Shown in pieces: positions 46,601-56,416 of a stretch of 64,000 bases of DNA. Below the pieces are notes generated by a model that was not told where the DNA came from, did no database searches, and worked only from the letters and a program-made list of their open reading frames with translations. Origin of the DNA: Pampus argenteus (taxonomy: Eukaryota > Chordata > Actinopteri > Scombriformes > Stromateidae); assembly GCA_036937835.1 (NCBI GenBank), contig CM072875.1:19189501-19253500 (forward strand), written 5' to 3'. Within the stretch, counting starts at the first letter, position 1; each line of letters starts with the position of its first letter. The position numbers and the translations under genes were made by a program.

Positions 46601-49057
46601 ACACGCTAAGCACTTAATCACGGTGCCATGCTTTAAATATCACTTTAATGCCTGCTAAAAGACAGGGTCTGTACTTTAATTAGACACTCTGTACCAGCCA
46701 TTACAGCTGCTGCTAATGTTGTGTGCGGAGTGAAAAAAATATTTCAGCGAGGAGGCAATCATGAGATATTAAACCTGTTCACCCCAACAGACCCCATCCA
46801 TCACATCAATCAGTATAAAATTATTGCTGTGTGGGGACAAGCATTGTTCAGACCAAGAGAAGCTTGTTTTGGAAATAATATTTGCTTTCTTGCAGAGACA
46901 GACCCTTTTATGTCTCCTTCTCATATGAGAGTGGCATCAGTCTATCATCTAACTCCCAAAATGTTGAACTATTCCTTTAAAATCCCATGATTTCTAAAGA
47001 TATCAAATATACCACACTGGATTACAAGGAAATGTGTGTAAAGAAAAAAAAAAAAGTTTTCCTTTCGCTGTAATAGAGCAACGCTAAACAATAGTATGTG
47101 GTAAATTTACTAAAGGTATATTCCACCTACTTATCTATATTCTGCAGCTTTCCACTGTATCCTATTGCCGTCCTCATTCTGCGTTAAGCATATTTACTGC
47201 GGATATGTATCCTGGAGGTTGAGAATGAATCAGCTGAAAATTTTTTTATGGGAAAGTGTTTTGGATTTGAATATTTTGTGTGTTTTATTGCAAGTTTTAC
47301 TGAGGCCCTGTATCTGATGTCATAGAGTGCAAACAAAATGTTAAAGGGGGAATATTTTAAACATTCTTTTTAAGGTAAATAATCTCCCTCCTGTGTTGGA
47401 TTTGTGATATTTTACCTACATATATTCAGTCTGTGAGTGAACAAAGGAGATTAGAATCTCTTTGGGGCGTTAAAGGTGGATTTCTCACCTTATCTGTATC
47501 TCTTTCAACCATCTACTCTGTGTCAGATGTAATCTCCACCTGTGACTTGATTATAAAGGGCTGGTTAGAGGAGCTAGGCGGGTTTTTTTTTTTTTTTGAG
47601 AAAAAGAAATCTGAGCTGTCTCCAGTTTGCGGAGGGGGGGGGGCAGCAGTTAAACGGTGCTGCTTCAACACAGCGAAACCACGGCAACATGACCCATGTC
47701 AATGGACTCGATCAGAAACTGGCTCTCCATTATGTGGCCTTCAGTTGCAGGCTGGGACTCTCTCAGTAGCTGGACTTTCTTAAATCCCCTCCCCAAACCT
47801 AGTATTTATATTGGCTTTATTCAGATCAATGGGCGCCAGTTGTAAGCCCAGCAGGTTTTGGCTCAGGTGCATGCAAATTAGTGGTTACACACTGCGGTGA
47901 ACCTGATCCTGTGTAGTGATCATTTAGCACTTCCGTATTGCACACCAGCTGTATTTGGTGCTATTGTTTTAGATTGGGTGACATTATATGTGTGTGTGTG
48001 TTAGTTTCCTGCTCAGATCCCTCTGTAATAATGAAGTGAAGAATTTGAACTGGAATGCAGGTTTGCGTTTCATTTCACCACCTTAAAAAAAAATCAGCTC
48101 AAGCAGTAAGTCATAAGTTTCTGTAAAGTTCACCTTCAATTAATGAAGACATTTTTTTTTAATTATCCACAGGAGAGGAGGAGCTCTGCCGGATGGGACG
48201 TCTGTGGTTGGAGAAAAACTCATTTTTAGGCGGGCCCTCCGCATGAATGACAGCGGGGTCTATGAGTGTGTGGTCAAGAACAGCATAGGAGTGGGGAGGA
48301 CAGAGTATACGTTGACCATTTCAGGTAAGTGAAACGATTTGCTTCTTAACAGAATCTCAGTAATCTGTTTAGATTTGATCTCATCTTTGGATTCAAGTAA
48401 GAAACTGTCCACTGTGTGTTTTGTTGGAAAATTAGAAAATAGATACTTGAAATAACCTGAACATATTTGGAGTAATTGTGCAAATATGCTGCCCCCTTGT
48501 GATGCATGGAGGGCACGAACAGATGATAGTTAACTCAGTATCAGTATCAAGATGTGTGAGCGAGACGCATCAGCTCTTATGTCTTCCCCGTCTTTCTGTT
48601 TTCAGGGACTTCTCAACTCGAGGACAAGTCCACCACTGACAACCTGTTATTGATCATTATCGGTGCCTCGGCAGCAGCTTTGGTCATGATCTTAGTCATC
48701 GTCGTGCTGCTGGTCAACCGGCATCATAGACGAAGAAACAAAAAGCTTGAGATAGAACTCAATGAAAAAACGTGAGTTGACCCACGTTTTCTATAAAAAA
48801 AATAAAAAAAAATCAGTATAGTGACAAACTGGAGGACCTATGATGAGAGCTTGACTGTTTCTCATTATAAACAGCTATTTACAATGTTCACAGATTGTGA
48901 CGGATCTTCTGAAATTACATTTTGAGACGCTCCATTGTTCCGTAAATCCTCCAAATGTGCTCTCGTTATTTTTTCCCAGGGAGGAAATGATCAGTTTCTC
49001 CAGACAAGCCTCCTTCAGGAGATTGAACTCTGTCAGCACAGACCCAAGACAACAGGT

Positions 49058-49093
<36 letters not shown>

Positions 49094-50797
49094 TCCTGCT
49101 GAAAACAGTAACCTGCAGGATTGAGAGAAACTAGGCCGACACACCCACCCTGGCCGGGCGTAGCCGGGTGGAGCCGCTGGGAAGTCAGCAGCCATGTCTG
49201 CTGTGGAGGCGGATGATTAAAGGCTGCAGCAGCTTAAACAAATGCAGTGTTTATACACACACACATTATTAATATCTCTTTCTGGGTAATTCATTTTTAT
49301 TTATCTTTTGCATTTGTGTTCACCGACTGCTCTTCACTTTCTCTGTCCTGTCCAGGGTGAGGATTACACCCTGCTCAGAGTCGACAGCCGCATGAAAAAC
49401 AGCCAAATGTCTCTGGTGAGTTTCTCGCTGGAAATACTTGTCGACGACCTTTTTTTATTTATTTTTTTTGCATGTTTGTGTTGGACCATTGTAGATAGTG
49501 TTCAAGTCAAATCAACAAGCAGCATTTATAGAATTTCATGGTTTTTGCATCAATGTGATAAAGTACATTGATTTGTATTTAATTTACCTTCAGTAAATGA
49601 TGTTATTTATTAATATAAAAATCTAAAAAATACACTGTCATAGAGGAAATTATCTCTATTTTTCTGCATTTTTTTTGTCATCTTAGAGAATATACAATCT
49701 ATTGGAAATATTGAAAAGTAATAAAGATATTGACTAAAAATGATAAATGCTTTTCCACAATAATAATAAACATGTGGCTTAAATTATTCATATTCCTGTT
49801 ATTGAAATTAAAGAATGTCAAAAATACCATAAAGTGGCACCAGTCACTGGCTTTCTGTTATCGCCCTCCTTTGTAACACAACATGTCTCTTATGCTGCAG
49901 TGTGATTGCAAAGTTTGTCTATTGTTAAAAGTGTAGTCATAACAAATAACTCCTGTCCCATCCCCTCCTGCAGGACCCACCCGTCTACAAAGGCAGCCAG
50001 TCCACTCTGGCGGGAAAGTGGGGGCCTCCGGGTGGGGAGGTGGACGAACTGGGACGTCCCGTCATCTGGCAGGACGGCGGAGAGAGCATGAGAGGAGCAG
50101 AGATGGACGGAGAGAAGGAGGAGCGCCGGAGGAGGCTGGAGTTGTACCTGAAGAGCAGCAACATGTCGCTGGTATGTGGAAATGTATTTAGTTGTCATGG
50201 AGACTGATTCAAGTACACAAGAAAAATTCAAACACAACATAACAACATACAAACCTCTTCAGGTTCTAATAATAATAAAATAAAACGAATAATGGCTGAA
50301 CTCCATTTAGCTGCTGCAGTATCTGGATGCTGGTATTGTGTACGCTGGGTAACCACGGCGACGCTGCATTATTTATTTTCAGCCAGTTGTGTTCCTGTAT
50401 TATTCCCTCCAGTGTTTAATAGGATAAGAACACATAATTGACCTTTTTGTCTACACCCAGCGCTAACATTTACTGTTTAAAGTCGTAAATCTGATGTCTT
50501 GCTGTCAACCAGGACTCAGGTCTTCCTTCATCCCTGGTTCCCCTGAAGGTCCAGCAGGACGATGGCGTGGGACCCAGAGGACCAGACCCGGGTCACCTCA
50601 GGCAGGAAGACCTCCCACCTGAAGAGGACTGGGATCCCACCCAGCCGGCGCCGCAGGGACACGAGGACGAAGGCGACAGCAGCTCCTACAAGATCTCGGA
50701 GGCGCTCAACAATCACTTCTACTACAGCAACGGCGTCCTCAGGCCCCGGCCGCATCCCAATTCTATTCTGCTGCAACCCAGGGCCCAGATCATCTAG
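37470..50797 (+). CDS. nectin4: nectin-4 cell adhesion receptor (577 aa, 11 exons)
   Basis: Nectins are calcium-independent immunoglobulin-superfamily adhesion molecules at adherens junctions, linked to actin through afadin. Exons: 37470-37500, 41045-41245, 41500-41667, 44479-44757, 46107-46224, 48173-48324, 48606-48771, 48980-49055, 49356-49415, 49974-50171, 50513-50797 (TAG); joined length 1734 nt, in frame throughout. A short signal peptide (MKCLALIFLAA...) precedes an Ig V domain (LPCHY to SYICHISTF), a second Ig (AASCRA to LDCLVWHP, with the nectin motif RSMNGKRLDC), and a third Ig (LVCNSGG to YECVVKN). One helix lies at about 330-353 with a basic stop-transfer (NRHHRRRNKK). Nectin-4 identity rests on the tail: EALNNHFYYSNGVLRP aligns with human QAMNHFVQENGTLRA. 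The C terminus is AQII, compared with GHLV in human. Human is 510 aa, so the tail is longer here. Exon 1 is 3.5 kb from exon 2 and is the least certain exon. Confidence 0.9.
38034..38156 (+). repeat. TTAG tetranucleotide array in nectin4 intron 1
   Basis: About thirty GTTA/TTAG units over 123 bp with a single interruption (ttagttgattag near 38128). Confidence 0.97.
38324..38380 (+). repeat. GTT trinucleotide microsatellite
   Basis: About nineteen GTT units with one T-rich interruption. Confidence 0.95.
38804..38837 (+). repeat. GT microsatellite
   Basis: Seventeen GT units in nectin4 intron 1. Further GT runs lie at 38957-38984, 39201-39220 and 39860-39880. Confidence 0.95.
41800..42215 (-). 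repeat. dispersed 'tacttaagtacagtacttgag' repeat in nectin4 intron 3
   Basis: 'aaaactacctgtaaaagtat', 'cagcaaaatgtacttaaagt', 'aaaactactcattatg' and a terminal 'cttgagtaaatgtactttag ... tccacccctga' match the repeat at 9721 in opposite orientation. No coding content. Confidence 0.55.
42370..42470 (-). repeat. decayed retroposon-like repeat fragment
   Basis: 'tttatggagcataacccaaaaatcac ... gaccctcgattcagatcagg' reads as a reverse-complement relative of the element at 10265-10495 ('cctcactcgaatcgagggtc ... gattttgggctatataaat'). Confidence 0.5.
43621..43650 (+). repeat. GAT trinucleotide microsatellite
   Basis: Ten ATG/GAT units in nectin4 intron 3. A second GAT run lies at 44770-44794 just after exon 4. 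Confidence 0.95.
43936..43987. repeat. 'cagaatcagaatcag...tttatttatcccgaaggaaat' retroelement end
   Basis: Four AATCAG units followed by 'aactttatttatcccgaagg' form a signature of a widespread fish non-LTR retroelement end. Fragment only. Confidence 0.55.
46225..48172 (+). other. nectin4: nectin4 intron 5 (1.9 kb)
   Basis: No exon is supported within it. It begins with low-complexity AT and GA runs, contains a low-repeat segment near 46590-46730 with TAATTA/TTAATC homeodomain-type words, and near its 3' half an E-box and an octamer at 47864-47878. A TIR-like 'gttgaactattcctttaa' at 46963-46980 suggests a MITE end. Confidence 0.4.
47864..47878 (+). promoter_or_regulatory. E-box plus POU octamer pair
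   Basis: CAGGTG at 47864-47869 is followed one base later by a perfect octamer ATGCAAAT at 47871-47878. Such short motifs arise by chance; functional status is unknown. Confidence 0.2.
49058..49084 (+). repeat. CA microsatellite after nectin4 exon 8
   Basis: CA run starting within the splice donor region of the exon ending at 49055 (donor gtacac). Confidence 0.95.
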
Positions 50798-51757
50798 ACC
50801 AACAGACACAAGGCCTGTCTTGCATTCCTGAAGTGAAAAAAATGACCTTATTTTTATTTTTTGCAATCTCCTATTTGTTTTTTTTTATACATTGCGTACA
50901 GTGGATAATTAGTAGGAAGGACTCAACTGAATGTTGAGAATGTGAATATTTTTGCCTATAAAAAGTTATATTTTTTGGGTGGCATTTTATGCCTTTATTA
51001 GATAGCTGACAGTGGAAATAAGGTGAAGACATGCGGCACACACCTCGGACGTTTTTGACCCGTATTATTTTGAAGTTTCACTCATGGAAAACGAAGTAGT
51101 TGGCGAGTTTTGCCTTTTTACTTCCTGCATCCGTCGTGTAAATGAAAACTCTGCTTGTACATCCAAGGAATCAAAGTTCCTGTTACATAATGTTTACCGT
51201 TTTATCCGCAGCGCTGTAATGTCACGTCCTTTACTTTGGTGACTTACAGCTGGACCCTTAATTTGAAAATCACAAATGCCCCAATGAATGTGGATGAAAG
51301 GTTGGTGTGTATTTGTGTATGTATATATTATATGTATATGAGGAAGAGATAAAGAGATGCTGTATCTACTGCATCTACAAAAAAAAACCAAAAAGAAAAA
51401 AAAAAAGTCACTCATGCTGTTACCGAGGACCTGAACACAGACATGGACAGTTTTTCTTTAAACAGGTGGATGTTGACAGATAAAACTGGTGACCAGGGTT
51501 ATGTTTGTCTACACTAACAGTGCAAACAAAGCAATGAAGTGACTGGATGCAGAAGATGAACTGTGAAAGTCATCCGTGTTAACGCAGGTGACGACTTGTT
51601 GTAAATTGTTTTATATTCATTCAGTGTTTTTCTATGAAACTGAAAAACATGTAAATTGTTTAAATGTTTATTCATAAAAGTACAGAATAAGCAATTATAA
51701 AAACAAAGTCATCGTCGTTGTTCTGTTGTAACAGTTGAACTGGTTTTCCCTCATTAC
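50798..51757 (+). other. nectin4: nectin4 3' UTR (extent uncertain)
   Basis: AT-rich non-coding sequence after the TAG stop. I found no clean canonical AATAAA; the transcript end is therefore unplaced, possibly before the minisatellite at 51761. Confidence 0.35.
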
Positions 51758-51760
51758 ATG

Positions 51761-51834
51761 AGGATAAAGGGCATCATGAGGTTAAAGGGCATCATGAGGT
51801 TAAAGGGCATCATGAGGATAAAGGGCATCATGAG
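51761..51834 (+). repeat. 18-bp minisatellite
   Basis: Four tandem copies of an 18-bp unit (AGG[A/T]TAAAGGGCATCATG), alternating GATA and GTTA variants, followed by a short partial copy and a poly-A run. Confidence 0.9.
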
Positions 51835-51971
51835 ATTGAAAAAAAAAAAAAAAAAGACTGGTTCTACTTTAATGTATCAAGATAAATTGTGTTTAATTGA
51901 TTTATTGCTTAGAGTTACATTAAAAAGATTGATGCTACTTTCATATCTGTTAAATTTTAACCTTCAGTACA

Positions 51972-52167
51972 GCCAGGAGGCAGTTAGCTTAGCTTAGCTT
52001 AAAGACTGGAAGCGGATGGAAACAGCTAGCCTCACTTGCTCCGTGCATAGGTTAGGAAAATACACTTTACCAGCATGTCTAAAGCTCACCTATAAACATG
52101 TTATATCCTGTTTGTTTCATCCTTACAAAAACCAAAAACATTGTTATTCTACAGGAGGTTATGTTAG

Positions 52168-52200
<33 letters not shown>

Positions 52201-52329
52201 AGGATATAATGTGTTAATTGATGAGCTTTTAGGATGCTAGTAGTCAGATTTTTTTTAACCTTTGGAGAAAGCCAGGCTAGTTGTTTCCCCTTGTTTCCAT
52301 TCTGTAAGCTAAGCTAACCATCTCCTGGC
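51972..52329. mobile_element. MITE with long terminal inverted repeats
   Basis: The left end GCCAGGAGGCAGTTAGCTTA and the reverse complement of the right end GCCAGGAGATGGTTAGCTTA match nearly perfectly. An inner pair (GGAAACAGCTAGCCT at ~52018 and the reverse complement of AGGCTAGTTGTTTCC at ~52275) extends the inverted repeat. The 358-bp interior is non-coding and holds an ATT microsatellite (52168-52198). This wording is common in fish genomes and marks a non-autonomous DNA transposon. Target duplication was not clear. Confidence 0.75.
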
Positions 52330-53263
52330 AGTAGAAGAGTTTCTCTCTTTGCATCTCACTGAGGAAATGTTTAAGATAAGCTTCTCCACTCTGATTGGAC
52401 AATTGAGATGGAAGTGAACCAGGCTGGAGGACGATGGGCTGATCAAAGATAATCTACAAGATGATCTTCATCTCCCAGCATGCTGTAGAGAATTATTATA
52501 TTGTCTGATCAGGAGCTGATCATATCTGACTTGTAACAATCTAAACATCAAGTGCTAAGATGAGAAGAGTCGGTGCTTCATTTTACTGTCTTTCTTAGTC
52601 TGAAATAAACATGACTGTCCTTTGAAAAAAAAAATTGCCATTTTCTCACAATTTACATTACAGAAATGTAGTTGTGACCAAACATAGACTACAACAGTAT
52701 TATAAAAACAACACACAATTGAAGTATTTGTGTAATGACTGCTGTTAGATGTGGGTTCGGTTATTCTATAAGTGCGCTAGTTTTGTTTTCATAATGATTT
52801 CCCCTTGATAATCTTTCCTTTAGGAGAATGGAAATTGATTAATTTTTTTCGAGTGTGTTTAGATGCAGATCTGTGTTGATTGTTGAACATAAAGATGGAA
52901 CGATGGGAGGAAAATTGGTAATACGATAAAAGGATATCGGCCTGCAGTGACCAACTTTTAAAACCAGCCAAATGTTAAATAACAAATTTTAAGTACAACA
53001 ATATTCAATATTCAGCTATGTCAGTGAGGCTGGATGTCCCTACACATTTTTATAAATCTCTTACATTGCTGGATTTATAGTTTAAAAACCAATTTATGTT
53101 AAAGTTTTGATCTATTAAAAAAAAAAAAAGTGCATAATAAAATTAGTCAGCTACATTACTTTTCAGTAATACTGAGGTACAAAATTAATTTGTTAATTCA
53201 TCTAAACAATAAAATGCCACAGAAGTATTCCAGGCATTCGTCTTTCTTTAAAAATGACATAAA
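52330..53263. other. intergenic / zinc-finger gene 3' flank
   Basis: AT-rich sequence between the MITE and the stop codon of the minus-strand zinc-finger gene. No gene seen. It presumably contains the 3' UTR of the zinc-finger gene, but no clear minus-strand AATAAA was identified. Confidence 0.4.
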
Positions 53264-55699
53264 TCAAACTGAATTTTGGGCTAAAACCTCTTTGTGAGTC
53301 CGCTGGTGAGTGCGAAGGTTACTCCTCTGAGAAAAACACTTGCCACATGTGTCGCACGTGTACGGTTTCTCTCCTGTGTGAATCCGCTGGTGAATCTCCA
53401 GGTGACTGACGCGATCGAAGCTTTTGCCGCAGAACGGGCATATGAACCACTTCTCCTTTATGCGGCGACTCGCTATAGTTTTATGCAACTCCGGATCGTT
53501 TAAGAGAAAGAATCTGTTGTCTGGATTGAAAGCGGATGTGTTTTTAGTCTGTGGTTGCTTCTCTGAAAGGAATCTGATGGACACCCCTCTCTCCGGGTGA
53601 TTTATTGCTTCTATAGGTTGACTTGGATGAGCTTGGCTGAAAGTCACAGGAACCCTTGGTTTACTTGATGCACCTTGCCCGTTATCCCGTATAAACCTGT
53701 CGGTGTATGCCGTCTCTGCTGAATTATCTAGAATGTCTAAAGCATTTTGGATGAGCAGGATTTCTGAGTCCAGATTTTGTGACTTTGGTTCAAAAAAGCA
53801 ATCGGAGTCCTCGGCGGTGTCGCTGCCTCCCACTGAAACAGATGACCACTGCTGGCTCTCCTGTTCCTCCGTGGCTTCAGCAGGTTGTTGGTTCAGCTCC
53901 ATGTCGTGGTGACCGGCTCCGTCAGTAGCGCTATGCTCACAGTCCATTATCTGCTCCACAATCTGAATGTCGTCCTCGTCCTCCAGCTTGACTATTAAAT
54001 CTTCTTCCTCGTCTCTGCTGTCACTTTCGCCGTAGTCAGACTTCAGCCTCTCACTCTGTTTCTCTTCTGACTGGGCCGGTGGAGACGTTCTGTGATTCCC
54101 TGAGGTGTCCATCTTCTCTCTGACGCTCTGCTCAGAAGATAACGTCTGGACTGAATCTATAACCGGTCCTGAAATGACAAGAGCAGGTTGAAGCATCCTC
54201 TGCTTTTTCTTTGTCATATATGACAGTATAGTGAATATCTTTGGTTTTGGACTGTTAATTGGATGATAAAAGCAATATGAAAGTCTCTGAGGAGACTTTT
54301 TTCGCTATTTTATGACATTTAATTGACTCAGTGGTTGTTAGTTGCATCTAGTCGTCTACAAAATATAACAAATTCTCACCATTGAGATGATGAAAGCTTT
54401 TAATTAACTAGAGCTGGAACTACGGAAAAAGTACCAATACAGCAATATCTGTAGGCGATTAAATCGAACGCAACTGGACTTTATACGTTATTTGTCTTTG
54501 AAGACGTTTCACCTCTCATCCAAGAGGCTTCATCAGTTCATGCTAGCTTGACTAGGCTGGGACTAGTCCAACTAGCTGGTGTGGAAACCCAGGTATTTAA
54601 CCTCTGTAGAGGCAGTCACATGACCAGTCTCATTAACGCTCCATGTGCCCAACGACAGTCGTTTAGTGACAGTCGTTGGGGGTGGTGAAAGTTAGTTTCC
54701 ACTTCGTTAGTGTTCTATTGTGTTATAACGACAGTCGTTAGAGTCACATGGGGTCTTTTGTGAATGGCTGTTGTTCTTAGAGGCTAAGTTGCTGAATCTC
54801 CTGGGAAGAGATGAAAGGGCAGCATTGTATATTGGAGATAGATGGTGTCTCAGACCTCCTCCTCTGTTTAGGGATGGTTTTTCTAATTTCACATAGATGG
54901 CTTCTTTCACCCCTCTTTTAAACCATCTATCCTCTCTGTCCAGCAATATAAAAATATTACAAGTAAAAGTCCTGCATAAAAAGCATACTTAAGTAAAGGT
55001 ACACAAGTATCAGCAGCAAAATGCAGTTAAAGTCGTGATTATGATATATTATTATTATTATTATGACATGATTATATTATTAATACTGAAGCATCAGTGT
55101 TAGAGCAGCATGTTACTGTTGTAGCTGCTGGAGGTGGAGCTAGTTTTAACTACTTTATATACAGTTAGCTAGTTTAGTCCAGTGGTTCCCAACATAGGGG
55201 TCGGGCCCCTCAAAAGGGTCACCAGATAAATCTGAAGGGTCGTGAGATGATTAATGGGAAAAAACAAAGTTATGATACACAAATCTGTTTTTGTTGTTGA
55301 GGTTTTTCTCTAATATTTGATGTTTAGTAAAATATTGGATCATTTGAACATTTATTAAAAATGAATGTGCAATTAATATCAATTAATTATTGATGGTTAC
55401 TTATTGTCTCATCAGTGGTCATCCTCACCATCGCCGGTGGGCGGCAGCAGCCTGCTCTGTTGCTCTCTCCTGGAGGACAGATTTGTAGTCTGAGCCTGAA
55501 ACACAACCGTCACCTGCTCGTTTTCCAAAAACACCAACTTTCTGTTCAGAGCTTCAATTTCGCTCTCCCTCCGACGAAGCTCGGCTTGTACCAGAGCGAA
55601 ACCGTCCTCCCACAGTTTACTGATTTCTAACACGGCAGCTTTAGTTAGCATCTCCATGATCGAGGTTAACTTGGTCTGGAAAGCCACACAGTTGGCCAT
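53264..55699 (-). CDS. C2H2 zinc-finger protein, two fingers (391 aa, 2 exons)
   Basis: Probable DNA-binding nuclear protein. Exon 1 is 55699-55429 and exon 2 is 54168-53264. The junction uses a donor (GATG|gtgagg) and acceptor (tcatttcag|GACCGG) read on the minus strand, and the split Gly codon keeps the frame (1176 nt). The N terminus (MANCVAFQTKLTSIMEML) with a predicted coiled coil (about 35-65) is typical of a large fish-specific zinc-finger family. The middle is acidic and Ser-rich (SRDEEEDLIVKLEDEDD), possibly a transactivation or interaction region. Two classical fingers sit at about 332-354 (FICPFCGKSF...HQRIH) and 360-382 (YTCDTCGKCF...HQRTH) with the TGEKP linker. Two fingers is few for this family, so it may be a shortened member. 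The orthologue is not recognised. It is the only minus-strand gene in the window, placed between nectin4 and tesk2. The 1.26-kb intron contains two repeat insertions. Confidence 0.8.
54470..54948 (-). mobile_element. Penelope-like retroelement 3' fragment (GIY-YIG end), decayed
   Basis: A minus-strand frame at 54946-54707 encodes LDREDRWFKRGVKEAIYVKL followed by a PSLNRGGGLRHHLSPIYN-type segment. I know this as the C-terminal end of fish retroelements with reverse transcriptase and a GIY-YIG endonuclease. Next to it is the stretch whose plus strand reads 'gacgtttcacctctcatcca agaggcttcatcagttc', a motif common in these elements. No reverse transcriptase domain is present; only a 5'-truncated tail remains, as is usual for target-primed insertion. 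It lies inside the zinc-finger gene intron, in the same orientation as the gene. The family name is inferred. Confidence 0.6.
54955..55345 (-). repeat. dispersed repeat, copy 2 (opposite orientation to 9721-10175)
   Basis: Contains 'agtccagtggttcccaacat aggggtcgggcccctc ... caccagataaatctgaaggg tcgtgagatgattaatggg', the reverse complement of the module at about 10040-10175, and the 'tacttaagtaaaggtacac' module at its left. It lies in the zinc-finger gene intron. Confidence 0.65.
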
Positions 55700-56044
55700 G
55701 TTTGCCCCGGATGCAGCGACGTGGCGGACGTTAAACTGACGGTATATGTGGAGCTAATCACAAGAATTCAAATCTCTCCGTTGTAGTTTACATTAGAGTA
55801 GCTGTTTTACGCATGGATGTGTAATAGATGATACAGTAGAAACAGGAAACGCTGGTGATCACATGACGGAGGATCTACGGCGATTAAAGTGGGACAAAAA
55901 GTATCCGCTAAACACGAATACACCAATAACACTTACAAAGAAAAACCCTAATAAACGAGGCTCGGGTTCAGTGTTTGATATATATATATTACTTAATTTA
56001 ATTTATTGCAAACATAATTAATGTCACATTATAACGTAACACTT

Positions 56045-56150
56045 GTGTTATTATCAGTGATGGCAAGTAGCTAAAATACATTTACTCAAGTACTGCAAGT
56101 TTGAGGCACTTTATAGTTTTACTCCACTACATTTCAAATATGCCCTTCAT
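56045..56150. repeat. fragment of 'actccactacatttca' repeat
   Basis: 'atttactcaagtactgcaag ... ttttactccactacatttca' is another short piece of the 9721-type family, located between the zinc-finger gene and tesk2. Confidence 0.5.
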
Positions 56151-56254
56151 ATTATGGTGTGATTTGTGTTTGGTTGTGTGGTTGGCATTTTCCTGCTGTT
56201 CTTTGAGTGTGATGTACTATATATTGTACTGTATGTAGCAGTATTTTTCAATGC

Positions 56255-56416
56255 AAGGATTCAAGGATTTTTATTGTCATTACAACACATGTAAACATGT
56301 GATGCAACGAAATTGATTTCCCCTGGTCCTGGAGCATCCCAATTATCCAAATATAAAATAAAATAAAATAAGATAAGATAAGATAAGATAAGATAAGATA
56401 AGATAAGATAAGATAA
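56255..56416 (-). repeat. retroelement tail and AGATA microsatellite
   Basis: 'aaggatttttattgtcatta caacacatg ... aacgaaattgatttcccctg' resembles a common fish retroelement end. It runs directly into AAATA then AGATA pentanucleotide repeats (56351-56416), the expected position of a simple-repeat tail. Confidence 0.6.

Noticed and set aside
54707..54946. The 79-codon minus-strand frame as a host gene
   Set aside because: Its peptide matches the wording of fish retroelement C termini and lacks the rest of the protein; annotated as a mobile-element remnant.
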